Positions 29,664-39,270 of a stretch of DNA of 64,000 nucleotides are shown in pieces. The notes beneath the pieces were generated by a model that was not told the DNA's origin, searched no databases, and saw only the letters and a program-made list of their open reading frames with translations. Origin of the DNA: Bin94 sp965215535 (GTDB taxonomy: Bacteria > Gemmatimonadota > Gemmatimonadetes > Longimicrobiales > Gaopeijiaceae); the NCBI GenBank assembly GCA_965215535.1, contig OZ244063.1, forward strand, positions 1,178,001-1,242,000, read 5' to 3'. Both the position numbers and the translations under genes were made by a program. Position 1 is the first letter of the stretch. Every line of letters starts with the position of its first letter.

Positions 29664-32600
29664 TCAGAAGGCATTGCCGACCCGCAGGTAGAGGACCGGA
29701 TCGCCGCCCGCGAGCGGGACTCCGGTTCCGAAGCGGAGATCGATGCCGCGCTGGTAAAAGGGCGCGACGATCAGCGTCAATTCGCCCCCCAGGCTGGTCA
29801 GCGTCCCGCGCCGGGGATTGTCGTACTGCGGCTCTGCGCGGGTGGGGCCCCAGGCATTGCCGGCGTCGAAGAAGAAGGAGCCGTACAGGCGGTCGAGAGA
29901 GAGGGGCAGGAGGGGCAAGGGAGAATCCAGAAGCGCAATGGGGAAGCGATACTCGGCGCTGGAGCTCCAGGCGATCCGGCCGGAGCGGTAGTTGTCGCGG
30001 TAGCCGCGAAGGGGGAAGAGCCGGGGCGCTCCGCCGAAGAGACCCAGGCCGGTTGCCAGCTCGGATCGTCCGGCGGCATCGCCCAGATCGAAGTGGAAGC
30101 GATCGGCGCCGGGTCCGAAGGCAATTCCCCCCGAGATGCGCAGCGCCAGGACATGATTGGCGAATCCGATCCGGCCCGGCGAGCCGAAGGCGGCCACCTC
30201 GCCGGTCAACTCGCTGAAGCTGCGGTCCATTCCGACCCGACCGCGCCCGACCGGAGCGACGCCGCGCTCGCGGCGCACCCGGGCGCTCGCCCACCCCCGC
30301 ACGCCATCTTCGCGCGAGATCGAGAAGGCGTACCGTCGGGTATTGGACGCCGCAAGGGTGGCGCGCGCATCGACGAAGGTGGTGGAGGGATCGCGGAGCC
30401 GGGGTCCCGCGTCGCCGTTGGGGTGCTGAATGGCGATTTCCTCCTGCACCAGGGCGCCGCGCAGGCCGAGCGAGAGCGCGCTCCGGTAGCGCTGCCGCAG
30501 GAAAGATGCCGAGAGCGCGGCCGAGCGCTCCCGCTCGACCAGGAAGAACTCGTCGGTGGAGCCCCCGGGAACGATCGTGCGCGACGAGGCGTCCCAGCTT
30601 TGCGCCAGCGCAGTTCCCAGAACGGGATTGCCCAGGCCACGAAAGCTGTAGCCGAGGCTGCCCGTAAACCGGCCGCCGGCGGGAGCGATGCGAGCCGCCA
30701 GCGACCAACTGTGACGACCCACCAGATCGGTGCCTGCGAGGGCGAACCCCACCTGTGAATTGAGGACCGTGTGAAGCCGGGAGGCGCGGTCGGTTCCCCT
30801 CTCGGCCGTGCGCAAGAGGGGGCGCCAGTACCAGGGGCGCAAGGTGGCGAAGGGGCGGTAGGGACCGGCGGCAAGGGTGTCCGCGATGCCGGGGGTGGGG
30901 TGCGGGAGAAGGTCGGCGGTGGCCGGCCGCCCCCCTGAACCGAGGAAGCGCGGGAGGGTCGGCTGCGGCGCGAACCAGGAGTCCGGATCCCAGGGAATGC
31001 GCTCGATATGCCAGCCGTCGGCGTGGTAGGAGGAAAAGTGGATCCAGCGCAGTTGGGGATCGACCGAGGGGTGCGATGCGCCGCCGAGCATATTGGTCAC
31101 CTGGCGCACCTCGCCAACCTCTCTGCCGACCAGGGAGACGGCGAAGAGATTCGGAATTCCCGTCCGGTCCGAAGACCAGAGCAGCCAGCGGCCATCGGGC
31201 GACCAGAATGGGGTCGTGTCCACCGCCCGGTCGCGGGTGACCTCGGCCACCACCTCGCCCTGCTCCCCGTCGAGCACCACGATATTCATCTGCGCGGGCG
31301 CCTCCCAGCGCACGGCCGCCACCCGCGTCCCATCGGGCGACCAGCGCGGAAAGGCCCAGTGGCGGTCGGCCGCGGCCTCGATCCAGGGAGTCGCGGCACC
31401 GGTCTCGAGATCGATCATGACCAGCGCATTCGTTCCCCCTCCCTCGCGCACGGCCACCGCCCGCATCCCATCGGGCGAGACATCGGCGTGACCGATCCGG
31501 GCGCCCCGCGTCAGGCGCCGCACCCTTCCTGCGGGCTCCACCCGGTAGAGATCGCCATGAAGCCGGTAGCGATCGGTAAAGTCGAGCTGGGTAAAGACCA
31601 GATCGCCATCCGGGGCCCACGAGAGCGATCCGCCGAGCGTGTTCAGGCGAGTCAGGCTCCCGGCCCGGCCGCCATCGGGGTCGGCGGTGCGGATCTGGGG
31701 CGTGCTCGTTCCATCGGCGCGCATCCATGCCAGGCGCGCTCCATCGGGCGAGATCATGGCCTGTTCGGCCTGTCTTCCCGCCCCCGCGACCTCTTCGCCC
31801 ACCGTGAGCGGCACCCGCTCGGCCAGCGCATCGGCCTCTGCGCGCGCCCCGGCGGCCAGTGAATCGCCCCAGCGCTGCCAGCTCTCGTCCACACCCACGC
31901 CGAAGGCAGTGCGCGCGGCGGCATTCATCCGGTAGGGGATGGGGGCTCCGGCCACCGCCTCGGCCATCCCGATCAGCGCCTCCTCGCCATGCTGCTCCGC
32001 CATGTGCGCCAGATAGCGCGCGCCATAGACATAGGGACGGTGTCCTCCAGGCCAGACCGGCGAGGCGCCCTCGACCCGCTCCGCAGCGGCGAACTCGCCC
32101 TCCAGCGCAGCCATCCGCAGCACCATCTCCTGCCAGCTTCCGCGCACCCGTCCCGCGCCGGTGTACCGCGATTCGAACCAGACCGCCAGTCCCTCCAAAA
32201 ACCAGGTCGGCGAGGCGGCCGAGGGAAAGTTCGGCCAGTGCGTGGGCAGACGCCCGAAGAGCCTGCGCACCACCCGCCCGACCGCCCCGGTCATGTCGAG
32301 ATGGAAGGTGTGCACAAGTTCGTGCACAATCACAAGTTCGAGCCATTCGTCGAAGTACGAGATACTGCCGCCCGCGACGGGAGGCCGGGCAAAGATCGTG
32401 ATCCGGTTGAAGGGCGTGGGGGTGGCGAAGCCGTTGGCGATATCGGCGTGATCGGTGATGAGGAGGTGGACGGGGGTGGAGGGCACATCGGCAAAGTGAC
32501 CGGCCAGAAGATCCCACGCGCTCTCGGCCAGAACGCCTGCGCGGGCACCGAAGGCGCTCAGCGAGGCCGGGTGGGTGACGACAAAGTGTTCGGTGGCGAA

Positions 32601-32831
32601 CTGGCGCCAGTCCTCGTCGGGCGGAATGCTCTGGCCGGACGCGGAGCCGGGGTGGAGGGGAAGAAGCGTTGCGCACAGTGTTGCGGCTGCGCCAGTCAGC
32701 CTCCCTGGGAGAGGGCTGCGGGGGCCAGGGGTGCGGCGACAGGCCGGGCGGGTGGGACTGCGGTCGGGCCCGCGCCTGCGCCGAAGCGGCGTCTGTGCAG
32801 GAAGAGGCCGGGGTGCGGCAAGGGGTCTCAT
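29664..32831 (-). CDS. Fusion: peptidase-MA-like metalloprotease, TolB-type propeller and outer-membrane beta-barrel
   Basis: 1055 residues. After an N-terminal leader (weakly hydrophobic segment about 45-65 ending near SASGQ), a gluzincin domain carries HELVH (170-174) and the downstream glutamate in WFLEGLAVWFE (E213). A PD40/TolB-like propeller follows (about 350-620), with repeated SPDG/SWAPDG strands. The C-terminal third looks like a beta-barrel of alternating aromatic strands ending in a terminal phenylalanine (LYLRVGNAF), the classic outer-membrane insertion signal. Likely a surface-anchored protease or receptor; substrate unknown. Starts within the stop of the glycosyltransferase gene (ATGA). 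Confidence 0.8.
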   Translation of the reverse strand: MRPLAAPRPLPAQTPLRRRRGPDRSPTRPACRRTPGPRSPLPGRLTGAAATLCATLLPLHPGSASGQSIPPDEDWRQFATEHFVVTHPASLSAFGARAGVLAESAWDLLAGHFADVPSTPVHLLITDHADIANGFATPTPFNRITIFARPPVAGGSISYFDEWLELVIVHELVHTFHLDMTGAVGRVVRRLFGRLPTHWPNFPSAASPTWFLEGLAVWFESRYTGAGRVRGSWQEMVLRMAALEGEFAAAERVEGASPVWPGGHRPYVYGARYLAHMAEQHGEEALIGMAEAVAGAPIPYRMNAAARTAFGVGVDESWQRWGDSLAAGARAEADALAERVPLTVGEEVAGAGRQAEQAMISPDGARLAWMRADGTSTPQIRTADPDGGRAGSLTRLNTLGGSLSWAPDGDLVFTQLDFTDRYRLHGDLYRVEPAGRVRRLTRGARIGHADVSPDGMRAVAVREGGGTNALVMIDLETGAATPWIEAAADRHWAFPRWSPDGTRVAAVRWEAPAQMNIVVLDGEQGEVVAEVTRDRAVDTTPFWSPDGRWLLWSSDRTGIPNLFAVSLVGREVGEVRQVTNMLGGASHPSVDPQLRWIHFSSYHADGWHIERIPWDPDSWFAPQPTLPRFLGSGGRPATADLLPHPTPGIADTLAAGPYRPFATLRPWYWRPLLRTAERGTDRASRLHTVLNSQVGFALAGTDLVGRHSWSLAARIAPAGGRFTGSLGYSFRGLGNPVLGTALAQSWDASSRTIVPGGSTDEFFLVERERSAALSASFLRQRYRSALSLGLRGALVQEEIAIQHPNGDAGPRLRDPSTTFVDARATLAASNTRRYAFSISREDGVRGWASARVRRERGVAPVGRGRVGMDRSFSELTGEVAAFGSPGRIGFANHVLALRISGGIAFGPGADRFHFDLGDAAGRSELATGLGLFGGAPRLFPLRGYRDNYRSGRIAWSSSAEYRFPIALLDSPLPLLPLSLDRLYGSFFFDAGNAWGPTRAEPQYDNPRRGTLTSLGGELTLIVAPFYQRGIDLRFGTGVPLAGGDPVLYLRVGNAF

Positions 32832-34564
32832 GGCGAATCCGGGCTCGCAAAGAGGGGAATCCGGGGCGAGGCCAGAGCGCCGGGCGAGAGGGGCGCGGGA
32901 GCGCTTTCGGAACAGCGGGCTAGGGTGCCTTCCTCTGCGGGGACGGGGTACAGGCCTCGGGGTGAATCATCGGATGCGGGTGGGCGGATTTCCAGGAGCA
33001 GAACCGGAGGACCCTCGCCGAGCTGCAGCCCCGAGAGGACGCAGAAGCGCTCCGGGTGGGCGCTGATCGCGGGTATGAGGTAGCGCTGTCCGGTGGCGTC
33101 GAGATTGCCGAGCACAAGGTGACCGATTCCCAGCGAATCCGCCTCGGCCAAAAGCCGGTCGGGGTCTTCGGTAAAGGGGTAGGTCACCGAGGGCAGACCG
33201 CTGAAGAGGTGAAAGATTCGCGGCTTGCGACTGAAGACCGCCGATCCCTCGGGAAGCAGCGCGCGCGCGCTCAGGGCGATCGCCTGCATCTCGACCACGC
33301 GCGGAGCGTTGCAGCCCAGCGGACCCCGCGCCAGCACCAGCGGCCGGCACTCCGATGCCCACTCTGCCCTCTGCTGCCACCGATGCAGTGCGGGCAGCGC
33401 GATCGGGAGGGCGGCCAGAGCCACGGAAATCCACGCGGCGCGGCGCGGCGGAATCCTTCCCGTTCGTGCCAGAACGCTGCCGACACGCGCCAGGGTGTCG
33501 CCCGCATAGAGGAAAAGCAGGGGAAGGAGGGGCAGCGCAAAGCGTTCTCCGGACCAGACCTGGGGCCAGATCAGAATCAGCCCCGCGTAGAGCGGCAGGA
33601 AGAGTTCGGCGGGGTCGGGGCCGGGCGCGTACCGATTGGGATGATCGCCGGAGCCGCCGGAGCGCACCGCGCGCACCCAGCCCAGCAGCGCCGCAAGGGT
33701 CAGGAGAGCTCCCGCAATCGCAGCCGGAGAGCCCCGGAGACCCGCAATCGCGGCGGGAATGTGCTGAAGGGCGTAGCCGGTCAGGTTGACGCCGATGCGC
33801 GCCGCAAAGTCGGCCGGGCCGGCGAAGCCGAGGTCGGGGGCATAGGGATTGACCAGGCGGAACTCCGAGACATAGTCGCCCCCTGCGCGAAGCTGCCAGA
33901 GAAGCGCCACCGGAATGAAGAGCAGCGAGAGGGTAGCCAGGGAACGCCAGCGCCGCGCCAGAGCCAGCCAGAGAGCGGCTGCCGCAACCAGGGGCAGCCC
34001 GGCCGAGCGGGTGTACCAGGCCGCAATCGCCAGGGCGAGGCCGCAGAGAAGGGGAATGGGGGATCTGTGACCGGTCGCCAGAAGCCAGAGGCAGCCGAAG
34101 ATGCAGGCCGTAAAGAGCGCCTCGGAGAGAACCCACTGCGAGGAATCCAGGAGCGCGGGCGAAATTGCAAAGAGAAGCGCCACCGCTGTCGCCCCGGCCG
34201 CACCCACGCGCTGGCGCGCCCAAAGGAAGCAGAATGCGACGGCAAGCGCCGTCAGCGCGGCCGACAGAAGCTTGAAGGCGGCCCAGCTCTGGACCCCGGC
34301 CATGATCAGGATCGCGAGCACCCCGGGGTAGAGCGGCGGATACTTGGTGTGCGGCGGCGACCCCGGCTGCCAGCTTTCGACATAGCCGTCGCCCTGGGCA
34401 AGGGCGTTGGCCAGCGAGAGGTAGGCCGCATTGTCGCCGCCGCTGTGCATTCCCGGATCGGCCGAGGTCACCGCAAGGATCAGGTGCAGAGCGGCGGCGG
34501 CTCCGGCCAGCGCCACCACCCCCCACCGCCCCTCCCCCTTCCTCGCGGCTACCCTGTCCGGCAC
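32828..34564 (-). CDS. Multipass membrane glycosyltransferase (GT39/GT83 ArnT-like)
   Basis: 578 residues with about ten predicted membrane segments in the first 400 (for example VVALAGAAAALHLILAV and LLPLLFLYAGDTL). The first periplasmic loop has the acidic GGDNAAYLSLANAL and the KYPPLYPG motif typical of polyprenyl-phosphate-dependent PMT/ArnT-type enzymes, which move a sugar from a lipid carrier to a periplasmic acceptor. Acceptor unknown. Overlaps murQ by 16 bp upstream and the protease/barrel gene by 4 bp downstream. Confidence 0.78.
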   Translation of the reverse strand: MPDRVAARKGEGRWGVVALAGAAAALHLILAVTSADPGMHSGGDNAAYLSLANALAQGDGYVESWQPGSPPHTKYPPLYPGVLAILIMAGVQSWAAFKLLSAALTALAVAFCFLWARQRVGAAGATAVALLFAISPALLDSSQWVLSEALFTACIFGCLWLLATGHRSPIPLLCGLALAIAAWYTRSAGLPLVAAAALWLALARRWRSLATLSLLFIPVALLWQLRAGGDYVSEFRLVNPYAPDLGFAGPADFAARIGVNLTGYALQHIPAAIAGLRGSPAAIAGALLTLAALLGWVRAVRSGGSGDHPNRYAPGPDPAELFLPLYAGLILIWPQVWSGERFALPLLPLLFLYAGDTLARVGSVLARTGRIPPRRAAWISVALAALPIALPALHRWQQRAEWASECRPLVLARGPLGCNAPRVVEMQAIALSARALLPEGSAVFSRKPRIFHLFSGLPSVTYPFTEDPDRLLAEADSLGIGHLVLGNLDATGQRYLIPAISAHPERFCVLSGLQLGEGPPVLLLEIRPPASDDSPRGLYPVPAEEGTLARCSESAPAPLSPGALASPRIPLFASPDSP

Positions 34565-35451
34565 GGCTCCAGCGCGCTCACTCGGCCTCCCACCTCCGCG
34601 AGCACCCTCCTTGCGGCTTCCGCCTCAAGTCCGCAACGCTGCATGGCCAGCGCCGTCTTCACCTGTCCCTCAGCCCGACCAAGGAGGGAGCGCGCCTCGG
34701 CGCGCGCCACCCCGAGCCGCGTCATCAGAATGCGCTCGCCCCGATCCTGGAGCTTGGCGCAGGTCACCTGCAGATCGACCATCAGATTGCCATCGACCTT
34801 GCCGAGCCGCACCATCGCCGCCGTCGTAATCGTGTTGAGAATCATCTTGGTCGCCGTCCCGGCCTTCATCCGGGTGGAGCCGGTCACCACCTCGGGCCCG
34901 GTCAGCGGCGCAATCACCACATCGTGCGCGGCGCTCAGCGCCGGCGGGGGCGGGGTGCAGAGCAGAAATCCGGTGCGGGCTCCCAGCTCGCGCGCTCTCT
35001 GCAGGGCGCCATGGACATAGGGCGTGGTTCCCGAGGTGGCGATCCCCAGGACGAAGTCGCGCGGCCCGACGCATCCCTCCTCCATCGCCGCCGCACCCGC
35101 CCCGGGATCGTCTTCGGCACCCTCGCACGACCGCACCAGCGCGCTGAATCCCCCCGCAATCACTCCCTGCACGCAGTCGGGATCGGTGCCGTAGGTGGGC
35201 GGCATCTCGGCTGCGTCGAGCACCCCCAACCGCCCCGAGGTTCCAGCCCCGACATAGATCAGCCGCCCCCCTGCGCGAAAGGCCGTCAGCGCCAGCTCCA
35301 CCGCCTGCGCAACCCGCTCCTCCTCGCGCCGCACCGCCCCGGCCACCCCGGCGTCCTCGTCGTTGATGACACGCACGATTTCCAGCGTCGAGAGCCGGTC
35401 AATCTCCGCACTGCGCGGATTCTGCCGCTCCGTCAGGCGGTCGTCGAGCAT
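34549..35451 (-). CDS. murQ: N-acetylmuramic acid 6-phosphate etherase
   Basis: Cleaves the lactyl ether of MurNAc-6-phosphate to give GlcNAc-6-phosphate in cell-wall recycling, 300 residues. Start at the ATG at 35451, behind a strong AGGAGG. The SIS-domain core shows GAGTSGRLGVLDAAEMPPTY, the E-G-x-E-D block (CEGAEDD), FVLGIATSGTTPYV, and TGSTRMKAGTATKMILN. Short C-terminal domain. Leads an operon with a glycosyltransferase and the protease/barrel gene rather than with a phosphotransferase system. Confidence 0.96.
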   Translation of the reverse strand: MLDDRLTERQNPRSAEIDRLSTLEIVRVINDEDAGVAGAVRREEERVAQAVELALTAFRAGGRLIYVGAGTSGRLGVLDAAEMPPTYGTDPDCVQGVIAGGFSALVRSCEGAEDDPGAGAAAMEEGCVGPRDFVLGIATSGTTPYVHGALQRARELGARTGFLLCTPPPPALSAAHDVVIAPLTGPEVVTGSTRMKAGTATKMILNTITTAAMVRLGKVDGNLMVDLQVTCAKLQDRGERILMTRLGVARAEARSLLGRAEGQVKTALAMQRCGLEAEAARRVLAEVGGRVSALEPCRTG

Positions 35452-35820
35452 GGCAGGGCACCTCCTGCGGGCAAGGATGAGGTGGGCGGGGCGGGGTCCC
35501 CCGATTCGGAAATGTGCGCAGAGAAACAGAGCGCGGTCAACGGCAGCGGAGGGAGGAGGCGAGAAGTGGCGCGAAGAAGTGCCGCGTGACAGGAGCTCCG
35601 GCATCCGACTGCTTGCGCAAAAGGGCAAAATGGTGTTAGAATTAGAAATTCAGCCTGAAGATCAGCGGATCGTACGGCGTCGGCAGCGACGAGCCCCGGC
35701 CAGAGATGTCAGCGCACCTTCGCCCGATGAAGAATCGTCCGGGACGACAGCCGCCGAACGATGAACACATCCCTTGAGCTTGACTTAAGCTGATCGAACG
35801 CTCGCGCCAATTCTGTGACA
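35452..35820. other. Intergenic region upstream of murQ and the propeller lipoprotein
   Basis: About 370 bp between divergent genes. The part near 35630-35650 is locally AT-rich. A minus-strand 42-codon frame ending at 35642 finishes with an aromatic tail like an outer-membrane protein end, but too little is present to call it. No confident promoter. Confidence 0.35.
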
Positions 35821-37057
35821 ATGAAGGCCCTGACCGATCGGCTGCCGACTTGCCCTTTCCTGTCTGGCGCTCTCTGCCGCCTGCCAGGACAGGCCCCCGG
35901 ATGCGGGCGCCGGGCGTGAAACAACTGCGGATCTCTTCTCTGCGTGGCCGGGCGATGAATCGCTGCGCGTTGCTGCGGAACCGAGCCTCGTCGTGGGCGC
36001 GGACGAATCTCTTCCTCTGGGCCGGATCTCGGGAGCGGTCTTTTTTGGCGATGGCGTCGCGGTCGCGGATCTTCAATCGCATGAAGTTCTGATTCTGGAC
36101 GCAGCGGGCCGGCTGATTTCACGGCAGGGTCGGCATGGCGAAGGTCCGGGCGAGTACAGGTATCTGGCGGGGATCGCTCGCCATGGCGATGGATTGGTCA
36201 CCTGGGACGCAAACCACTTCCGCGCAACCCTGCTCGACGCCTCCGGGGGGTACGTCGGCGAGACCAGCCTCAGACGCCGTGGCCGGGTAAGGGCCGAGAT
36301 CGTTGGAGCCTTCGGAAACAGCGTGCTCCTCGAAATCTGGCAGACGGGATTCCGGGGGGACGGGTTCGTCGGTCCGCTGGAGATCCGGCAGCCGGTAGCC
36401 TATGAGATCGCTCGGCTTTCGAACGGAGCGGACGTCTTTGAGGATACCCTGCCCGGCGAGGAGCAGTGGGCGGCGCGGGAGAGTGACGGCGCCGGCGGTT
36501 TCTGGCACGGCGGGCCAGGCGTGATCTTCGGACGAACTGCCGTCTCTGCCGTCACCGACCATTACGCCTACCTGGCGACGACCGACTCGATGACGATGAC
36601 GCGCTACGACGAAGCCGGGACCGCCGAAGCAGTGTCATTCGAACAACCCCGCGAGAGAGCGGAGGAAGCCTGGGTACAGTTCGTCAGAGACACCCTTCGG
36701 GCGCATACGGAAAATATCAAGGCTGGCCAGATCGTCCTCGGGGGCAGGAACTTCATGGAGAGCATAAGAGAGTTTCGCCTCGATCTGTTGGATGCCGGAC
36801 TGCCGGCCCGTCCCACCCTTCCGTCCTTTTCCGCCATGAGGGGCGGCGCCGACGGCCTTCTGTGGATCCGGGAGTACCCGAACCCTTTTCAGGACGAGGT
36901 GGTCTGGGTCGGGTTCAGGGAAGCGTGGGAGCGGAAGAAGCGCCTTGTAGTGCCGACGAAGCTGAATGTTCTGGATCTCGCAGAGGACCGGATTCTGGTC
37001 CGGGCAGTGGGCGCGCACGATCAGACGCTGCTTGAGGTCTACCCGATCGGGCGTTGA
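35821..37057 (+). CDS. 6-bladed beta-propeller lipoprotein with apparent frameshift in its signal peptide
   Basis: The long frame (35834-37057) encodes a propeller protein with the NHL-like RQGRHGEGPGEYRY motif and repeated hydrophobic strands. In-frame translation upstream reads LSCLALSAACQ, an ideal lipoprotein signal end with lipobox cysteine, but has no start codon. The only suitable start, the ATG at 35821 (MKALTDRL), is in a different frame; a single extra base at about 35835-35846 (CTGCCGACTT) would explain this. Either a real disabling mutation or a sequence error. Otherwise translation must begin at the GTG at 35993, losing the signal. Exported, surface or periplasmic role expected; ligand unknown. 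Confidence 0.7.
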
Positions 37058-37257
37058 GCTCTGCCTGAACGATCGGCCCTCTTCCTGCACCGACTGCCCC
37101 AGGGGTAGATTAGCCTTGGGAGACGCGGGCTGACCAACCTCCAAGCCCGCCCCTGGTCCGGAAGCCCGGCGCCGGCGATCCCTCCCCTTCCCCCCAGCCA
37201 GCGAGACGGCCCTTACCGATGTTCATGTCATTCCTTCGCACGCTTCTTTCCCATATG

Positions 37258-37369
37258 CGAACGCCTTCACGCCGGCATTCCGCAGCCCATGTCCAGCCCC
37301 CGGCCCCTGCGCGGGCCGGCCAGGGGGATGGCCGCATGAACCGGGTGCGCGCGCAACCCCGTATGCACA
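37258..37369 (+). repeat. Dispersed intergenic repeat, copy A
   Basis: First of three related sequences (others at 41958-42027 and, inverted, 58848-58957). The core is the palindrome CCGGCCCCTGCGCGGGCCGG followed by CCAGGGGG and, about 25 nt later, GGGTGCGCGCGCAACCCC. A conserved left arm (CCTTC-CGCCGGC) is shared with copy C. This copy forms the 5' leader of the gamma-glutamyltransferase gene, whose first ATG lies at its edge. Confidence 0.8.
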
Positions 37370-39174
37370 TGCCGGGCACGAGGGTTCGCCGTCTGCTCGC
37401 TCCCTGCCTTCTCGCTCTGGCTCTGGCGGCCTGCCAGGGAACGCCCGCGCCCAACCCTGAAAGCGCTGCCTCCGGCGAAGCGGCCTCTGTCGTCTTTCCG
37501 GCGAGCTGGCCCTTTGCCGCCGATGCCGAGCCGGTGCGGGCCGAAAACGGAATGGTGGCCACAACCGACGCGCTGGCCTCGCAGGTCGGAATCGAGATGC
37601 TGGCGGCGGGCGGAAATGCCATCGATGCGGCGGTGGCGATCGGCTTTGCGCTGGCTGTCGTCAATCCCGAAGCCGGCAACCTGGGTGGGGGCGGATTCAC
37701 GATGGTGCGGCTGGCCGATGGATCGGTTCATGCGCAGGATCACCGCGAACGGGCGCCGCTGGCCGCGACCCGCGACATGTTTCTGGGTGCCGATGGGAAT
37801 GTGACCGACCGCTCGGTGGTGGGGCATCTGGCGGCGGGGGTGCCGGGCACGCCGGCGGGGCTCTGGGAGGCGCATCGGCGCTTCGGAAGGCTGCCCTGGG
37901 CCGACGTGGTACAGCCGGCGATCGAACTGGCCAGGGGATTCGAGGTGACGGTTCGCTACCTCTCGACCCTGGAGGCGGCGCGCGAGCGGATTGCGGCCTT
38001 TGCCGAGGGAGCGCGCGTCTTTCTGCCCGGCGGCGCGCTGCCCGCACTCGGCGACACCGTGGTTCAGAGCGATCTGGCGGCCGTTCTGACGCGGCTGCGC
38101 GACCTGGGTCCCGACGACTTCTACAGGGGCGAGACCGCTCGGCTGATCGTGGCCGAGATGGAGCGGGGCGACGGCCTGATCACCCTGGAGGATATGGATT
38201 CCTACAGCGCGATCTGGCGCGACCCGGTCGTCTTCGAGTACCGCGGCCACGCCATTCACTCCATGCCGCCGCCCTCGTCGGGCGGGCTCACCATGGCGGC
38301 GATCGCCGGAATCCTGGAGAGGTGGGATCTGGGGACGCTGGGCTGGAACACTCCCGAGACGATTCACCTGATGACCGAATCCTTTCGCCGCGCCTACGCC
38401 GACCGCAACGAATATCTGGCCGACCCGGACTTTGTCGAGCTGCCGGCCGATGCCTTCCTGAATGAGGAGTACGCCGAGCGGCGCGCGGCCACGATCCGCC
38501 CGGAACAGGCCACGCCCTCGAGCGAGATTGCGCCCGGGGTGGAGGCCTTTATGGATGAAAGTCATACAACGCACTATTCGGTCGTGGATGGCGAGGGGAA
38601 TGCGGTGGCCACAACCACCAGCGTGAATTCGTGGTTCGGGTCGAAAGTTGTGGTTGCGGGGGCGGGCTTCTTTCTTAACAACACAATGGATGACTTTGCG
38701 GCCAAGCCGGGAACGCCCAACCAATTCGGACTTGTGCAGGGAGAGCGCAATGCTGTCGAGCCCGGCAAGCGCATGCTCTCGGCCATGACGCCCACAATTG
38801 TTGAAGATGCGGATGGCGAACTCTTTCTGTTGACCGGAACTCCCGGCGGCTCGACCATTATCACAACGGTCCTGCAATCGATTTTCAATATTGTGGATCA
38901 CAACATGAATGTTGTACAGGCAATTCATGCGCCAAGGGTTCATCATCAACACCTTCCCGATCTTGTGCAATTTGAATTCGGCGGACTGGATTCGGGCACG
39001 GTGCGCGCGCTACAGGAATTGGGGCACACGGTGAGCCAGCGCGATCCCGGACCGCCGGACGCCTACTTTGCGGGGGGCATGTCGGGCGACCTGCAGATGA
39101 TTATGGTGCTGCCGGGTGGAGGGCTGGCCGGATGGTCGGATCCGCGACGGGGCGGGATGGCGCTGGGACGGTAA
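37363..39174 (+). CDS. ggt: Gamma-glutamyltransferase, lipoprotein form
   Basis: Autoprocessing Ntn-hydrolase acting on glutathione and other gamma-glutamyl compounds in the periplasm, 603 residues from the ATG at 37363 (or M3 at 37369). The signal peptide RRLLAPCLLALALAACQ ends in a lipobox. The large-subunit block ENGMVATTDALASQVGIEML and the nucleophile threonine at the processing point in HTTHYSVVDGEGNAV are intact, as are the FFLNNTMDDF and GTPGGSTIITT loops. The frame continues upstream to 37219 through repeat copy A; those codons lack a signal-like sequence and are probably untranslated. Confidence 0.93.
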   Translation: MHMPGTRVRRLLAPCLLALALAACQGTPAPNPESAASGEAASVVFPASWPFAADAEPVRAENGMVATTDALASQVGIEMLAAGGNAIDAAVAIGFALAVVNPEAGNLGGGGFTMVRLADGSVHAQDHRERAPLAATRDMFLGADGNVTDRSVVGHLAAGVPGTPAGLWEAHRRFGRLPWADVVQPAIELARGFEVTVRYLSTLEAARERIAAFAEGARVFLPGGALPALGDTVVQSDLAAVLTRLRDLGPDDFYRGETARLIVAEMERGDGLITLEDMDSYSAIWRDPVVFEYRGHAIHSMPPPSSGGLTMAAIAGILERWDLGTLGWNTPETIHLMTESFRRAYADRNEYLADPDFVELPADAFLNEEYAERRAATIRPEQATPSSEIAPGVEAFMDESHTTHYSVVDGEGNAVATTTSVNSWFGSKVVVAGAGFFLNNTMDDFAAKPGTPNQFGLVQGERNAVEPGKRMLSAMTPTIVEDADGELFLLTGTPGGSTIITTVLQSIFNIVDHNMNVVQAIHAPRVHHQHLPDLVQFEFGGLDSGTVRALQELGHTVSQRDPGPPDAYFAGGMSGDLQMIMVLPGGGLAGWSDPRRGGMALGR

Positions 39175-39270
39175 ATGGCGCGAGGGGGAGAGGCGTGAGG
39201 GAGGGAACCGGCTGAGCGGACCGCGCGAACCGGATCGGGCTTGGCAGTTCCGCGAGCCGGGAGGCCGGGC

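Noticed and set aside
35642..35770. Minus-strand frame ending with an outer-membrane-like aromatic tail (PYDPLIFRLNF)
   Set aside because: Only about 42 codons with no upstream homology; could be a relic but the evidence is too thin.
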